This document shows, piece by piece, positions 7,622 to 14,404 of a stretch of 15,437 nucleotides of DNA. This DNA is from Candidatus Bipolaricaulota bacterium. GTDB taxonomy: Bacteria > Bipolaricaulota > Bipolaricaulia > Bipolaricaulales > Bipolaricaulaceae. The stretch covers positions 1 to 15,437 of the forward strand of contig JANXBC010000023.1 in NCBI GenBank assembly GCA_025060555.1. The letters are read 5' to 3'. A program made the translations under genes and the position numbers. Positions within the stretch are counted from its first letter, which is position 1; each line of letters opens with the position of its first letter. The notes under the pieces were generated by a model, which did not search any database, was not told the DNA's origin, and worked only from the letters and a program-made list of their open reading frames with translations.

Positions 7622-7654
7622 GGGCATGACCCTCTAGCTTAGAGAGTCACGCCC
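7622..7654 (-). promoter_or_regulatory. 14-bp leader hairpin abutting the leader-peptide stop
   Basis: GGGCGTGACTCTCT (7654-7641) pairs along its whole length with AGAGGGTCATGCCC (7635-7622), with two G-U pairs and an AAGCT loop. It starts at the base after the leader-peptide TGA and ends 3 bases before the terminator stem. A ribosome resting on the stop codon would cover its 5' arm; one stalled at the Tyr codons would not. Confidence 0.75.
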
Positions 7655-7714
7655 TCATGCAAACCAGTAATAGTATGCGCAGGCCTTGGCCCCCCGAATC
7701 ACCTCCTTCCTCAT
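7655..7714 (-). CDS. Leader peptide with YYYWF aromatic run (attenuation leader)
   Basis: 19-residue peptide MRKEVIRGAKACAYYYWFA, ATG at 7714 and TGA at 7657-7655. Codons 14-18 are TAC TAT TAC TGG TTT, that is three Tyr, one Trp and one Phe in a row. Two in-frame starts lie upstream (ATG at 7723, GTG at 7732). The GTG is at the predicted transcription start, so a leaderless longer form is possible. The peptide sits between a strong promoter and a terminator upstream of an amino-acid-type ABC importer, as trpL and pheL do in their operons. A near-perfect anti-SD match (AAGGAGGTGAT) falls inside the ORF with no start codon at the right distance after it. Seen: the ORF and its codons. Inferred: its sensing role. 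Confidence 0.75.
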   Translation of the reverse strand: MRKEVIRGAKACAYYYWFA

Positions 7715-7738
7715 GATACGCATCCGGCTCACGGCTCC

Positions 7739-7768
7739 AAAATACGACGCTTTACCGTAGTCTGTCAA
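7739..7768 (-). promoter_or_regulatory. Promoter of the aromatic importer operon
   Basis: A perfect -35 TTGACA (7768-7763), an 18-base spacer and a -10-like TATTTT (7744-7739) on the minus strand. Predicted transcription start near 7732, giving a leader of about 160 bases that contains the leader peptide, the 14-bp hairpin and the terminator. Confidence 0.7.
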
Positions 7769-7970
7769 GGGGGCGAATCGCCTTGTTGAAACAGGTACCG
7801 AAACGGTCACCAGTCCCTGGAAGGAGTGAGCTTATGGAAAGCTGGCGGCCTCGGTATGCGTAGCCGCAAGGAGAAGAGGCGGAGCCGCGACGAATGCGTG
7901 ATTTTCGCTGGCCGCCCCCATAATTCCACGGAAGCCCTGGGCTTTTCTCTAAATTCTCTTCGAGCGACAT
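7752..7970 (-). CDS. Small uncharacterised ORF after the DUF2703 gene
   Basis: 72 aa from the ATG at 7970, 12 bases after the DUF2703 stop. I recognise no family. The sequence is basic in the middle (GGGQRKSRIRRGS) with two cysteines, and the third-position bases look like those of neighbouring genes. Against it: no Shine-Dalgarno before the ATG, and the 3' end runs through the -35 box of the importer promoter. The DNA also has a GC-rich inverted repeat (GGCGGCC at about 7844-7850 with GGCCGCC at about 7910-7916). It may be a real short gene, a relic, or a structured RNA region. Confidence 0.35.
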   Translation of the reverse strand: MSLEENLEKSPGLPWNYGGGQRKSRIRRGSASSPCGYAYRGRQLSISSLLPGTGDRFGTCFNKAIRPLDRLR

Positions 7971-7982
7971 TCTACCAGAGGT

Positions 7983-8411
7983 TCACGGGCAGCAGGCAGA
8001 GTCGCTTGTGCAGCAGGGTTTCTCTTTCTCTATAGCTTGAGCAGCGGCGAGTAGGCCAGCCTTAACGATGAGTTCTGCGGGAATTATTTCGTGAATTTGC
8101 TCCTCAACCTCCACAGCTCGGCAGTCGACATCACCACAGACATCACAACAACGGGTTTGGGTAGTGCTGGCTTGGAGCCATTCCTCAAGAAGCGTTCCAT
8201 TCAGCCGGATTTCGTTTGACCGAAGCGGATTGCGGGAAAATTCCTCAGGGGTGAGCTCGACTTCTTCAAGTTCCACCTTGACGCCGAGTGGAGACAGGGC
8301 TTCTTGAAGCATGTGCACAGCCCTTTTCACTTCCTGGCCTGTTTCGGCGCACCTTGGGCAAGTCTCCCCTTCGATGGAAAAATGAACCCACTGTACTCGT
8401 AAAATCGCCAT
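7983..8411 (-). CDS. DUF2703-type cysteine-rich protein
   Basis: 142 aa from the ATG at 8411, chosen because AAGGAGGTG lies 8 bases upstream; a GTG three codons earlier falls within that site. The start VQWVHFSIEGETCPRC puts a thioredoxin-like CxxC at C18/C21 after a beta strand. LNGTLLEEW, then a CCDVCGDVDC cluster, follows, and the C-terminus ends in CCTSDSACCP. This matches the DUF2703 (PF10865) pattern of a thioredoxin-like fold with extra cysteines. Members often sit near metal or arsenic resistance genes, so metal or thiol chemistry is plausible, but nothing here proves it. The clustered cysteines suggest soft-metal binding. It is the only intact, recognisable gene between 7752 and 11189. 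Confidence 0.7.
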   Translation of the reverse strand: MAILRVQWVHFSIEGETCPRCAETGQEVKRAVHMLQEALSPLGVKVELEEVELTPEEFSRNPLRSNEIRLNGTLLEEWLQASTTQTRCCDVCGDVDCRAVEVEEQIHEIIPAELIVKAGLLAAAQAIEKEKPCCTSDSACCP

Positions 8412-8903
8412 CCTCGCCACCTCCTTGGGCTACCTCTAACCTTATGGTGGCATACTTCTCCTTGCGAGCGCTGTTTCCCAAACGATCGCTTGGGTGCTTT
8501 TAAGGTCTTCACCACCCATGCAACATCTTACTTGCCCATCCGCTGGTGGTGCACGCCTCGCCTTAAATTCTAATCCGGCAATTTTGTTCTGTCCCTGACC
8601 TTTGGATGCAACACTGTAAGCACCCATTTTGCAGAAGATGGCCCAGGCCACTTGCCTCTTTCCTGCCTGGATCCACCGCGCCCGCAAGCATCTTGAGCAA
8701 GCCTGTCTGATCCAGTGGAAACGCGCTCCCGGCCGCGGACATAAGTCCCGCATCGTCCTGTTTGGGCCCGCCGAAGTTATCCCCAAACCAATTTCCTCCC
8801 TCATAATCCCCCAAGGCCTGCCAGCTTGCGGAGCTGATTTTTGGAAATTTTTAGCCTTAGCGGTACCAAAGGTTGGCATTGCTTTTGCATTGGATCCCTT
8901 GTT
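8412..8903. other. Gene-less interval, possibly relict coding DNA
   Basis: 492 bases with no intact recognisable gene. Open frames exist on both strands (for example minus 8442-8879 and 8563-8814) but their products have irregular composition and no motif I know. Short protein-like runs switch between minus-strand frames, as expected of a frame-broken relic next to the broken HAD gene. The ribosome site of the DUF2703 gene is at its left end. No RNA gene or convincing terminator seen. Confidence 0.4.
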
Positions 8904-9615
8904 CTATAGCCCAAAAAGGCTTGTAGCCTCCCAAAGATCTTTGGCCCTTAAGCAATCCTTCCCAAAGTAACACTGTTTCCGGTCGATAAGAATTGGGAAA
9001 AGCCTGGCAGCTTTTGCTCCGACGACATCATGTTCGTACTGGTCGCCAAGGTGTGCAGCTTCAGCCGCACCAATGCGAGCTTGGCCAAGAGCGTACTCCC
9101 ACATGGCCAGGTCCGGTTTACCGCACGAAGCCCTCGCCACCTGTGGGCTCACCAAAACCTGAATATAGCGCATCAGGCCGTGTCTTCTTGGACTACACTG
9201 AATGACGGGTAATGTCCGATGCGAGACGATGCCTAGGATCAGACCTTGGCTCCTGAACTTCTCTAAAGCTGGAAGCACATCAGGGTAGAGCATTTCGCCC
9301 GCTTCGTCCGGAAAGGAGTCCCAATGGTTTTGTACCCTTTCTGCAAGTTGCCGAAGTTCGTTACTCTCTAACTTACAGCCCAACAGAATGCGGCGGTTAA
9401 ATTCCACGAGGTTTTCCCTGGTCCACTGGGGGTAAGCTTGAAAAATGCTCTATCCACCAGCTCTCAGTTTTTTCATAGGCCTGCGCAACTTTTTCAAGTT
9501 CGATTTCGAAGCCCAGCTTCTGGTAGACCGAAAAAAGAAAGCGAGCCGGAGTGAAATTTGACGGCAGGTGGGTGATTGTTCCATTCATATCAAGGAAAAC
9601 GGCTCTAAGCGGCAA
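8904..9615 (-). pseudogene. HAD-superfamily hydrolase, frameshifted
   Basis: The first part (from a TTG at 9615, after AAGGAGG 7 bases upstream) carries HAD motif I as DMNGT; the rest lies in another frame and carries motif II (GIVSHRT), motif III (the K of CGKPD) and motif IV (GDQYEHD). Reading from the first to the second frame needs one base skipped at the GGG run at 9418-9416, giving a smooth VDQ-ENLVEFNRRIL junction and a product of about 236 aa. DxNGT in place of DxDGT is seen in some phosphoglycolate-phosphatase-like proteins. All catalytic motifs survive, so this is either a recent pseudogene or a sequencing error. The substrate is unknown. Confidence 0.75.
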
Positions 9616-10060
9616 ATCATTCCCTCCTTTTTAAGGAATCCTCTAGTTCACTACGTAGGCGCCAAAATCCAAAGCCATAGATCTTGTCCTAACCCCTGAT
9701 TTTTTCAAAGCGCACAAGCAAGTCCTGCTATGCCACACAAGCGAATTCTTCCACACCGAGTAGGGAATGGTCGTAAGTTGTGTTCTGCCGCATCTCGCAC
9801 ACCTTGGGCACGCGAATGCCTGCTGGTATGCGGCTTTGCTGCCGGCCTCGGGCAGCCCAGCCGCAGCAAACCCACCGGAAGTCCGTCCTTTCTTCCCTAT
9901 CTCTGGGATGATCCCCAGGTCCTCGTTCTCACAATGCCAAGACTGGGTTTCGCGGCTACGCTGAGGGGCTGGACCACTAAATCGTGGCGCTCTCTTACCG
10001 TACCAAACCCTGGTTCGTGGCCCTCTTAGGACTAAGGCGTAAGGGCATACTTTCCCCGTC
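9616..10060. other. Gene-less interval between HAD gene and nagA
   Basis: 445 bases with no intact recognisable gene. A minus-strand frame is open across most of it, but its product is rich in Arg, Ser and Cys and resembles no family I know. Other minus frames give short plausible runs broken by stops (for example CGIAGLACAL before about 9700, then SGVRTRSMALDFGAY in the next frame), so a decayed gene upstream of the HAD gene is possible. The HAD ribosome site is at the left end. A -10-like CATACT (10046-10051) stands 9 bases before the nagA ATG at the right end. Confidence 0.4.
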
Positions 10061-11202
10061 ATGAAGCTCATTTTAAGCAACGTGGTTCTCTGTACTCCAT
10101 GGGAAAGGGTGGAAAAGGCGAGCGTTGAGATCCAATATGACCGTATTTACCGCATCAGTTCTGGGAACACCAAAGCTGGGGAGGGCTTAGGGGGCATGCT
10201 CCTTGCCCCTGGGCTCATCGACACACATATGCATGGATGTGCAGGGATAGGCGTAACTTATGCGGATGTAGACGAATTGCGAGAATTGGCGAAGATATTG
10301 CCCCAATATGGGGTCACAGCCTTTGTTCCCACCCTCCTCACCGCGCCCCATAAGGATCTTCTTAGGGCCTGCACTGTGGTGGCGAAAGCGCAGCGCCTTC
10401 AGAAAGAGAACTTGAATGGGGCACGTATCCTTGGGATCCACCTGGAAGGCCCGTATCTCAACCCTGAACGTTCTGGAGCCCAAAATACCCGCTGGCTATA
10501 CCTCCCAAACGCGCGGGAATTCCAAAAGTATTGGCGGGCTTCGAAGGCTCCATACGCATCGTGACGGTGGCACCTGAGCTGCCCAGTGTGCTAGAACTCG
10601 TCTCCAAATTGACGGCCTTAGGGGTGGTCGTTTCGATTGGCCCATACCCAAGCTTCTTACGAACGGGCCAAAGCGGCCATCTTTGCGAGGGGTGAGTAAG
10701 GCTACGCACACGTTTTAACGCAATGCCGCCCATGCATCACCGCACGCCAGGGGCAACGTTAGCTTGTTTGGAGGCTCATAATGTCTATCTTGGACTGATT
10801 TTTGACCTCGTCCACGTTGCCGTGCCCATGCTGCGCCTTGTTTGGAGACCGGTGGGGCCAAGGCGCATCGTGGCGATCACTGACGTCATCGCAGCTGCTG
10901 GGCTTCCCGACGGCACATACGCCCTCGTCGGGCTCTCCGTAAAAGTAAGCAGCGGTGTCGACCACCTGGAAAATAGGGCACTTGCCGGAAGCACGCTGCT
11001 GTTGGAGCAAGGGGTAAGAAATTTAGGTATACCTCTCAAGGAGGCATTGGCTATGGCTTCCCATGTGCCCGCGCAGTCCCTCGGCGAGACCTCCTTGGGC
11101 AGATTGGTCCTCAGAGCCCCTGCAGATCTTGTCGTTCTCGACCACCAATTGAACTTCAAGCGCACCTACATCGCCGTTGAACTGTGTTTCATGGCCGATT
11201 AG
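10061..11202 (+). pseudogene. nagA: N-acetylglucosamine-6-phosphate deacetylase, multiply frameshifted
   Basis: The enzyme would remove acetate from GlcNAc-6-P to feed NagB. Fragments in three frames together cover a whole NagA: APGLIDTHMHG near the start, HLEGPYLNPERSGAQN with the metal-binding Glu, SIG-HTQASYERAKAA and THTFNAMPPMHH with the two metal-binding His, ITDVIAAAGLPDG with the catalytic Asp, then LAGST. Four single-base indels join them: one A lost in the A run at 10524-10527, and one base gained in each of the C run at 10641-10643, the G run at 10689-10692 and the T run at 10713-10716. No catalytic residue is lost. It ends 14 bases inside the convergent nagB gene. A recent pseudogene or homopolymer sequencing error cannot be told apart from one sequence. 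Confidence 0.85.
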
Positions 11203-11920
11203 CGATCCCGCTTGCCGCCTCGAAATCGGCAAGGACAATGACGTCGGGGTGGAGCTGCAAAATCGAAGCAGGAAGTGTGGAAGAGATCGGGCCGAACAGA
11301 GCTCTTCGCAAAGCCTCTTCCTTTTCCTTCCCGCACACCATGAGGATTATGCTCCGCGCATTCATGATGGTTTTTATTCCCATCGTAATTGCTTGCATAG
11401 GAGTTTTTTCTAATCCTCCAAAATCTTTGGCCAAACGCTGTCGCGTTTCAGGAGCAAGTATGGCGACATGGGTGCGTGATTCAAAAGGCGTCCCCGGCTC
11501 ATTGAAGGCAATGTGCCCGTTGATCCCTAGGCCAAGAACAGCAAGATCGATGCCGCCCACTTTGGCGATAAGGTCTTCATAGCGCGCGCACTCCGCTTCC
11601 GGGTCCGCAGCTGCACTGTCGGGAATGTAATGCGCCCCCACGGAAACGAAAGACAGAAAGTGCTCCCTCATATAATGACGGAAAGACAAAGGATGCCCAC
11701 GCGGCAGGCCCAGGTACTCATCGAGATTGAACACGGTGACCTTCTCGAAATTGACGATCCCTAAACGAGCATATTGGACTAATATTCTGTACAGCTTGCG
11801 TGGGGTTTCCCCAGTAGGAAGGGCTAGGACAGCGTCAGGTTTTTGCAGGATCAACTTCGCTATCCGTCGTGCCGCTTCACGGGAAACGTCCACACAATTC
11901 CGCAGGATGACGGCTTCCAC
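11189..11920 (-). CDS. nagB: Glucosamine-6-phosphate deaminase
   Basis: 243 aa. Converts GlcN-6-P to fructose-6-P and ammonia in the cytoplasm. Motifs: LPTGETP (34-40), the active-site Asp in FNLDEY (D67), LGINGHIAFNEPG (131-143, with H136 and E141) and the THVAILAPETR lid region (150-160). Where E. coli has Asp141 this protein has Asn (INGH), as in the B. subtilis branch. Length is that of the short Firmicutes-type enzyme without the E. coli C-terminal allosteric tail. GTG start at 11920, one base after the kinase stop, with GAAGG 9 bases upstream: last gene of the sugar operon. Related sugar-phosphate isomerases are an alternative, but the motifs favour NagB. Confidence 0.9.
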   Translation of the reverse strand: MEAVILRNCVDVSREAARRIAKLILQKPDAVLALPTGETPRKLYRILVQYARLGIVNFEKVTVFNLDEYLGLPRGHPLSFRHYMREHFLSFVSVGAHYIPDSAAADPEAECARYEDLIAKVGGIDLAVLGLGINGHIAFNEPGTPFESRTHVAILAPETRQRLAKDFGGLEKTPMQAITMGIKTIMNARSIILMVCGKEKEEALRRALFGPISSTLPASILQLHPDVIVLADFEAASGIANRP

Positions 11921-11921
11921 C

Positions 11922-13418
11922 TTAGTTCGCCTTCATTTCCTCCAAGCGAAACACTGTACGCCACTTGTGCGACCAATGGCGGAAAATCTTAAAACCTTCA
12001 GCGTAACACTCTCTGGCCTCCGTGGGAGCCACTGTTTCTTCTATTTTTATCGTGGTCTTGCAAACCTCCCGCAGATCCGACCACAAGCCCAACCCCACAC
12101 CGGCGAGTAAAAAGGCTCCAAGCGGTGAGACATCGATTGTTTGAACCAAGTGCAGCGGCACGCCCAAGATATCGGCAAACGTTTGCCGCACCACTTTAGA
12201 GCGCATGCTTCCCCCCGCAATCAGGATTTCCTTTGTGCACATCCCAAGATCCCAAAGCGCTTGGAGAGAATCCCGCAATGCGTACCCGATCCCCTCAAGA
12301 ACAGCTCTGGCAATGTGCTCAGGGCCGTGAGCTTCGGTCAGGCCCAAGAGGGCAGCCCTGCTTTCGTAATCCATGTAAGGGGTGCCTGTGCCCGCAAGAT
12401 ACGGAAGGAAGAAAAGCCCCTTGGCCCCGGGTGGGGCGCTCTTAGCCAGAGCTATCAACTTCTCTATCCCTTTATCCCGCTCGCTAGCTCCAAAAGCTCT
12501 CGCAAGCCACGCCAATGCCGCCCCGCCCGTGGGAAGCGTCCCTAACCCTAAAATAACCTGTGGTAGCGCATGTGCGAAGAAGTAAAACCTGCCCAGAAGC
12601 TCCTCAAATCCCCCTTCGATGGCAAACAGCAACTGCCCTGCTGTTCCCAAGATCAAACCCGCCCGCTCGGGCGTGATCACTCCCACCCCCAATGCACTCG
12701 TGGCTAGATCCCCACCACCTGTTATCACGGGCGTGCCCGCAGAGAGTTGAAGCTCCTTCGCCGCCTTTTCCGTAAGTTTTCCCAATAGCGCAGTGGATGG
12801 GCTTATAGGCGGGAGAACGTTGCGGGCTACCATTACGGCAGAAAGCAGATCATCATCCCAATCCTTGAGTCGCAGGTTGTATAACAAAGTTCCCGAGGCA
12901 TCAGACGGGTCGGTGCGGATTTCCCCGGTGAAAAGATAGCCCATGTAATCTTTGGGCATGAGGATCCATTTGGTTTTCTTTTGCAGATGGGGGAAGTTCT
13001 CCCGTACCCACAAGAGTTTGGCTGCCGGGAACGCAGGAACTGGGCGGTTCCCAGTCCGTCGGAGTATTTCTTGCTCGCCCAAGGCTTTGCTTAGCGCTTG
13101 CGCCTGGCTTTTCGCACGCGTATCCATCCATATCAGGCATGGCATCAAAGGTTTTCCGCTGTGCCCAAGAAGCACCAGTCCATGCATCTGCCCCGTGAGC
13201 GCAATGCCAGCGATATCCTGGCTGCGCAATCGCTGTGCAACTATCCGCGTGGCCTGCCTTACAGCTTTCCACCAGTCCTCAGGATTTTGTTCAGCCCATC
13301 CTGGCTGTGGTCTATGCGTGGGATAGCTTGCGCGGCTTTGCGCGCAAACGCGGCCTTTCGCGTCGAAGGCCACCACTTTGGCTACAGACGTGCCAACATC
13401 AACGGCTAAAAGCACCAT
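11922..13418 (-). CDS. xylB: FGGY-family carbohydrate kinase, xylulokinase type
   Basis: 498 aa from the ATG at 13418, the usual length for xylulokinase. The frame is open 61 codons further upstream, but that part overlaps the preceding gene and lacks kinase sequence. DVGTS (7-11) is the phosphate-binding loop, GQMHG (76-80) the xylulokinase-type sugar contact, IWMDTRA (96-102) and GGGD (234-237) the catalytic Asp region, and LGTAGQL (258-264) and AGGSMRSKVVRQ the nucleotide-binding part. It would phosphorylate a ketose such as D-xylulose. No xylose isomerase is in the window and nagB follows directly, so another ketose or aldose substrate is possible. No strong ribosome site is seen; the ATG lies 8 bases after the upstream stop. 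Confidence 0.82.
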   Translation of the reverse strand: MVLLAVDVGTSVAKVVAFDAKGRVCAQSRASYPTHRPQPGWAEQNPEDWWKAVRQATRIVAQRLRSQDIAGIALTGQMHGLVLLGHSGKPLMPCLIWMDTRAKSQAQALSKALGEQEILRRTGNRPVPAFPAAKLLWVRENFPHLQKKTKWILMPKDYMGYLFTGEIRTDPSDASGTLLYNLRLKDWDDDLLSAVMVARNVLPPISPSTALLGKLTEKAAKELQLSAGTPVITGGGDLATSALGVGVITPERAGLILGTAGQLLFAIEGGFEELLGRFYFFAHALPQVILGLGTLPTGGAALAWLARAFGASERDKGIEKLIALAKSAPPGAKGLFFLPYLAGTGTPYMDYESRAALLGLTEAHGPEHIARAVLEGIGYALRDSLQALWDLGMCTKEILIAGGSMRSKVVRQTFADILGVPLHLVQTIDVSPLGAFLLAGVGLGLWSDLREVCKTTIKIEETVAPTEARECYAEGFKIFRHWSHKWRTVFRLEEMKAN

Positions 13419-13426
13419 CAGCAAAA

Positions 13427-14392
13427 CTACCGCGGCCCTACTCCAACGTAAAGGTGCAGGGACTGTTCCATGCCAGGGGCTAGGGAGATATTTTCTGCCT
13501 GCAGTTCGATGCGGAAACCGTCGAAGGCTCCCATCACCGTGCGGTACCCAGGGCCCCAGGAAAAAACTTCGCAGCTGGTCCAAGGATCTGTGGGCAACCA
13601 ACGCAGCCGGAGTTCCTCCCTTGTCTGCGGGTTATAAACGATGATCTCAGGAGTTGAGAGGGCGCCGGTGCTAAGGCTAAAACTGCCTGCCCCTTTGAAA
13701 TTCCCCCACCTGCTCCAAGGCGTGGGCCAGGAAACCTCGCTCCCCACTTTTCCCATCCACTCCCCGTCGCTTTGCCCTACTTTCACCGCAGCGATAGGGA
13801 CAAAGACTTCCGTATCGTCTGTCGCATATCCACCAGGCCGCGCACAGATGATTAAGCTGTAGTTGATTGTTTGGTCTCTTTGCGTGGGATTGCGCATGCT
13901 TGTTGTGATCAAACACTCTGCGCTAGAAGGTAGCAAGGAAATGGTCGTTTGAACCCTCAGTTTGGTTTCAGGATCTTCAACCTGCATCACCACCCCGCAG
14001 GTCTCTCCCCCCTCACTCTGAGCCACGCTAAGCGGAAGCGGCACATTGTCTCGCTTGTGCCAAGGAAAGGAAGAATATATACCGCCGAACTCAAATGTAT
14101 AAAGCTTACGAAACTTCAAAGGTAGAGGACTGCGCTCTGAAAAAAGTTGGCTGTGCCCAGTAGGTTTGTAAACAAGATCAAGAATAATCCGCCCCCGGTT
14201 AGGAACGGACCATACCTGCAAAGTGTCGTTTTCCAAAATGATAACTTCTGGATACTCCTTTTCGCTGGCCATTTCGGTCATCGCCCGAAACCACATGTCC
14301 GTGATAACTTTTATTTCACATGGCTGGGCAACGGCGAAAGTGGGCAAACTTAGGAGCCCCCACACAATTACCACCCTCTTCAATTTGTTCAT
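13427..14392 (-). CDS. Secreted mutarotase-like (DUF5107/galactose-mutarotase fold) protein
   Basis: 321 aa. It has a signal peptide (about residues 1-22, cleavage after FAVA) and no other membrane segment. The rest is beta-rich with aromatic patches: LQVWSVPNRGRIILDLVYKPTGHSQLF (about 59-85, compare the first strands of aldose-1-epimerase-like domains), LYTFEFGGIYSSFPWHK, a mid part with PTPWSRWGNFKGAG, and WGPGYRTVMGAFDGFRIELQ near the C-terminus. I infer a carbohydrate-binding or epimerase-like protein outside the membrane, working with the adjacent sugar importer. I cannot point to catalytic residues. GGGGGTGAT precedes the ATG, and the gene lies 12 bases after the permease stop. Fold-level call only. 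Confidence 0.6.
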   Translation of the reverse strand: MNKLKRVVIVWGLLSLPTFAVAQPCEIKVITDMWFRAMTEMASEKEYPEVIILENDTLQVWSVPNRGRIILDLVYKPTGHSQLFSERSPLPLKFRKLYTFEFGGIYSSFPWHKRDNVPLPLSVAQSEGGETCGVVMQVEDPETKLRVQTTISLLPSSAECLITTSMRNPTQRDQTINYSLIICARPGGYATDDTEVFVPIAAVKVGQSDGEWMGKVGSEVSWPTPWSRWGNFKGAGSFSLSTGALSTPEIIVYNPQTREELRLRWLPTDPWTSCEVFSWGPGYRTVMGAFDGFRIELQAENISLAPGMEQSLHLYVGVGPR

Positions 14393-14404
14393 GCCATCAC
14401 CCCC

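Noticed and set aside
7571..7627. An ATG start at 7627 for the binding protein
   Set aside because: It would place the terminator hairpin inside the coding region and bury the signal peptide; the GTG at 7570 has a good ribosome site.
7592..7768. A T-box riboswitch (AGGGT followed by ACCGC near the terminator)
   Set aside because: The AGGGTGGNACCGCG motif is not matched, there is no room for a stem I in about 100 bases, and a Y/W/F leader ORF explains the region better.
7771..7980. A known riboswitch, SRP RNA, tmRNA or tRNA in the hairpin-rich stretch
   Set aside because: None of their conserved core sequences is present on either strand.
8442..8970. ORFs of 113-145 codons on both strands as real genes
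   Set aside because: No family motif, no ribosome site and odd residue composition; they overlap each other and the HAD relic.
13419..13601. A 61-codon N-terminal extension of the FGGY kinase
   Set aside because: It overlaps the secreted protein gene; the kinase fold starts at VLLAVDVGTS right after the ATG at 13418.
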